This document shows, one piece after another, positions 63,311 to 64,000 of a DNA stretch of 64,000 nucleotides. The stretch is from Agrypnia vestita. Its lineage: Eukaryota; Arthropoda; Insecta; Trichoptera; Phryganeidae. Under the pieces are notes generated by a model, which was given only the letters and a program-made list of their open reading frames with translations, ran no database searches and was not told the origin of the DNA. The position numbers and the translations under genes are program-made. How positions within the stretch are numbered: the stretch's first letter is position 1; each line of letters opens with the position of its first letter. The stretch covers positions 1 through 64,000 of the forward strand of contig JADDOH010002071.1 in assembly GCA_016648135.1 (NCBI GenBank). The letters are read 5' to 3'.

Positions 63311-63520
63311 GTGTGACATTCTAACTTGTCACAAGCAAATTTTAATTGTTATGAATATCTGAATAAAGAATATTTTTATTATTACATACGTTGTACCTAC
63401 ATATAAAGAAACAAAAAAAAAATAACTAATATTCGATAATAATAATGCAATCATGTGAGACAGTAAAAATAAACATGAAACGACTTTATAAATAACTCAC
63501 TTTTCAGATTTTTTTTTGTT

Positions 63521-63640
63521 AATTAAGATAAATTATAGAAGTCTCACAGAGACGAAGCCATTTACATGAGAAATGTGCATAAGAGTCTTTACAGGGTGGC
63601 CCGAGCAGGCTTAAGTGACAATTTCACTGTAATTAATTTT
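63521..63640 (+). repeat. Family F repeat, partial copy
   Basis: aattaagataaattatagaa, gtctcacagagacgaagcca, acatgagaaatgtgcataag, ggcttaagtgacaa. Left part only, with internal deletion. Confidence 0.55.
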
Positions 63641-64000
63641 TTTATGATTATTTAATTTATTCAATACTATACACATAATTTACATTTGTTCTTAGTTTCA
63701 TTTCAGTATGCCTGTCCATTAAAAAACTCTGTCTTGATACATGCAAAGTTTTTAATTAGAACTTTATTAGAATCAAGTACACAATATACAGATTGGTTAA
63801 AAAATAATTAATTGTCGTTTACACTCTACCACAAATAAACAGAGTTTACTTGTAATCTTGATGACCCCAATATTATAAAATTGTATTGTACAGTTTGGGG
63901 TCTAGGTGTCTCAAATTTCTGTAAAATGTGATATCGCAGGGGTTGTTATTTGTGTTTTTCTTATGCATTTGATAATATTTTGAGTTATCCAAGGTTTTAA
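63641..64000. other. Unassigned AT-rich sequence
   Basis: No gene or repeat recognised up to the window end. Confidence 0.5.

Overview
The window looks like intergenic or intronic DNA of an arthropod, most likely an insect with a large, AT-rich, transposon-filled genome. The grounds are the low GC background, non-LTR retrotransposon proteins typical of arthropods, tRNA-derived SINEs, piggyBac and hAT remnants, and Penelope-like (PLE) sequence. The order cannot be fixed from the sequence. I see no complete host protein gene, no rRNA, no functional tRNA and no CRISPR array. Two short open segments (9043-9300 and about 27736-27921) could be exons but are weakly supported.

The notable content is a scattered set of type I hammerhead ribozyme (HHR) motifs. 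Each reads CTGANGA, one unpaired base, a stem II hairpin, GAAA, and a very short palindromic stem III (ACATGT, ACCGGT, ACTATAGT or ACATGCATGT). A GUA, GUC or GUU cleavage triplet follows, then a 3' stem I strand that usually pairs with the bases just before CTGANGA. I count 16 loci in six sequence families: A (1-93, 58.3-58.6 kb), B (26.8, 37.75-37.96, 39.5-39.77 kb), C (50.37-50.49 kb), D (44.68-44.82 kb), E (58.7 kb) and G (61.7-62.25 kb). Four weaker candidates lie at 3.5, 28.9, 39.9 and 42.0 kb. Seven pairs are inverted, forming foldbacks with both ribozymes pointing outward. In family G the space between the two holds PLE coding sequence: a GIY-YIG endonuclease segment on + and the protein C-terminus on -, each followed by its own ribozyme. 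This ties the ribozymes to PLEs and suggests the foldbacks derive from inverted PLE 3' ends.

Layout. 0-6 kb: family A foldback, two inverted LINE fragments, an LTR, and a truncated piggyBac with an intron-like gap. 6-16 kb: mostly unassigned, with three copies of a TACTCCC-ended repeat and an LTR-like block. 16-24 kb: heat-shock-element-like array, LINE tails, SINEs, a second LTR. 24-32 kb: hAT-like element inserted in a SINE, family B ribozyme, a MITE. 32-40 kb: a third LTR, two copies of one Jockey-like LINE end, a CpG-rich promoter-like island, two family B foldbacks. 40-53 kb: more LINE ends, family D and C foldbacks, a second hAT-like copy. 53-64 kb: LINE fragments, SINE, family A, E and G ribozymes and the PLE remnant.

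Nearly all coding sequence here is dead transposon. LINE fragments fall into two groups: one ending in a WFGHVERM...GRP...AYP-type C-terminus and one Jockey-like group. Long GC-rich islands (10, 14, 17, 37, 39, 41, 56, 57.6 kb) stand out from the repeats and may be older unique or regulatory DNA.
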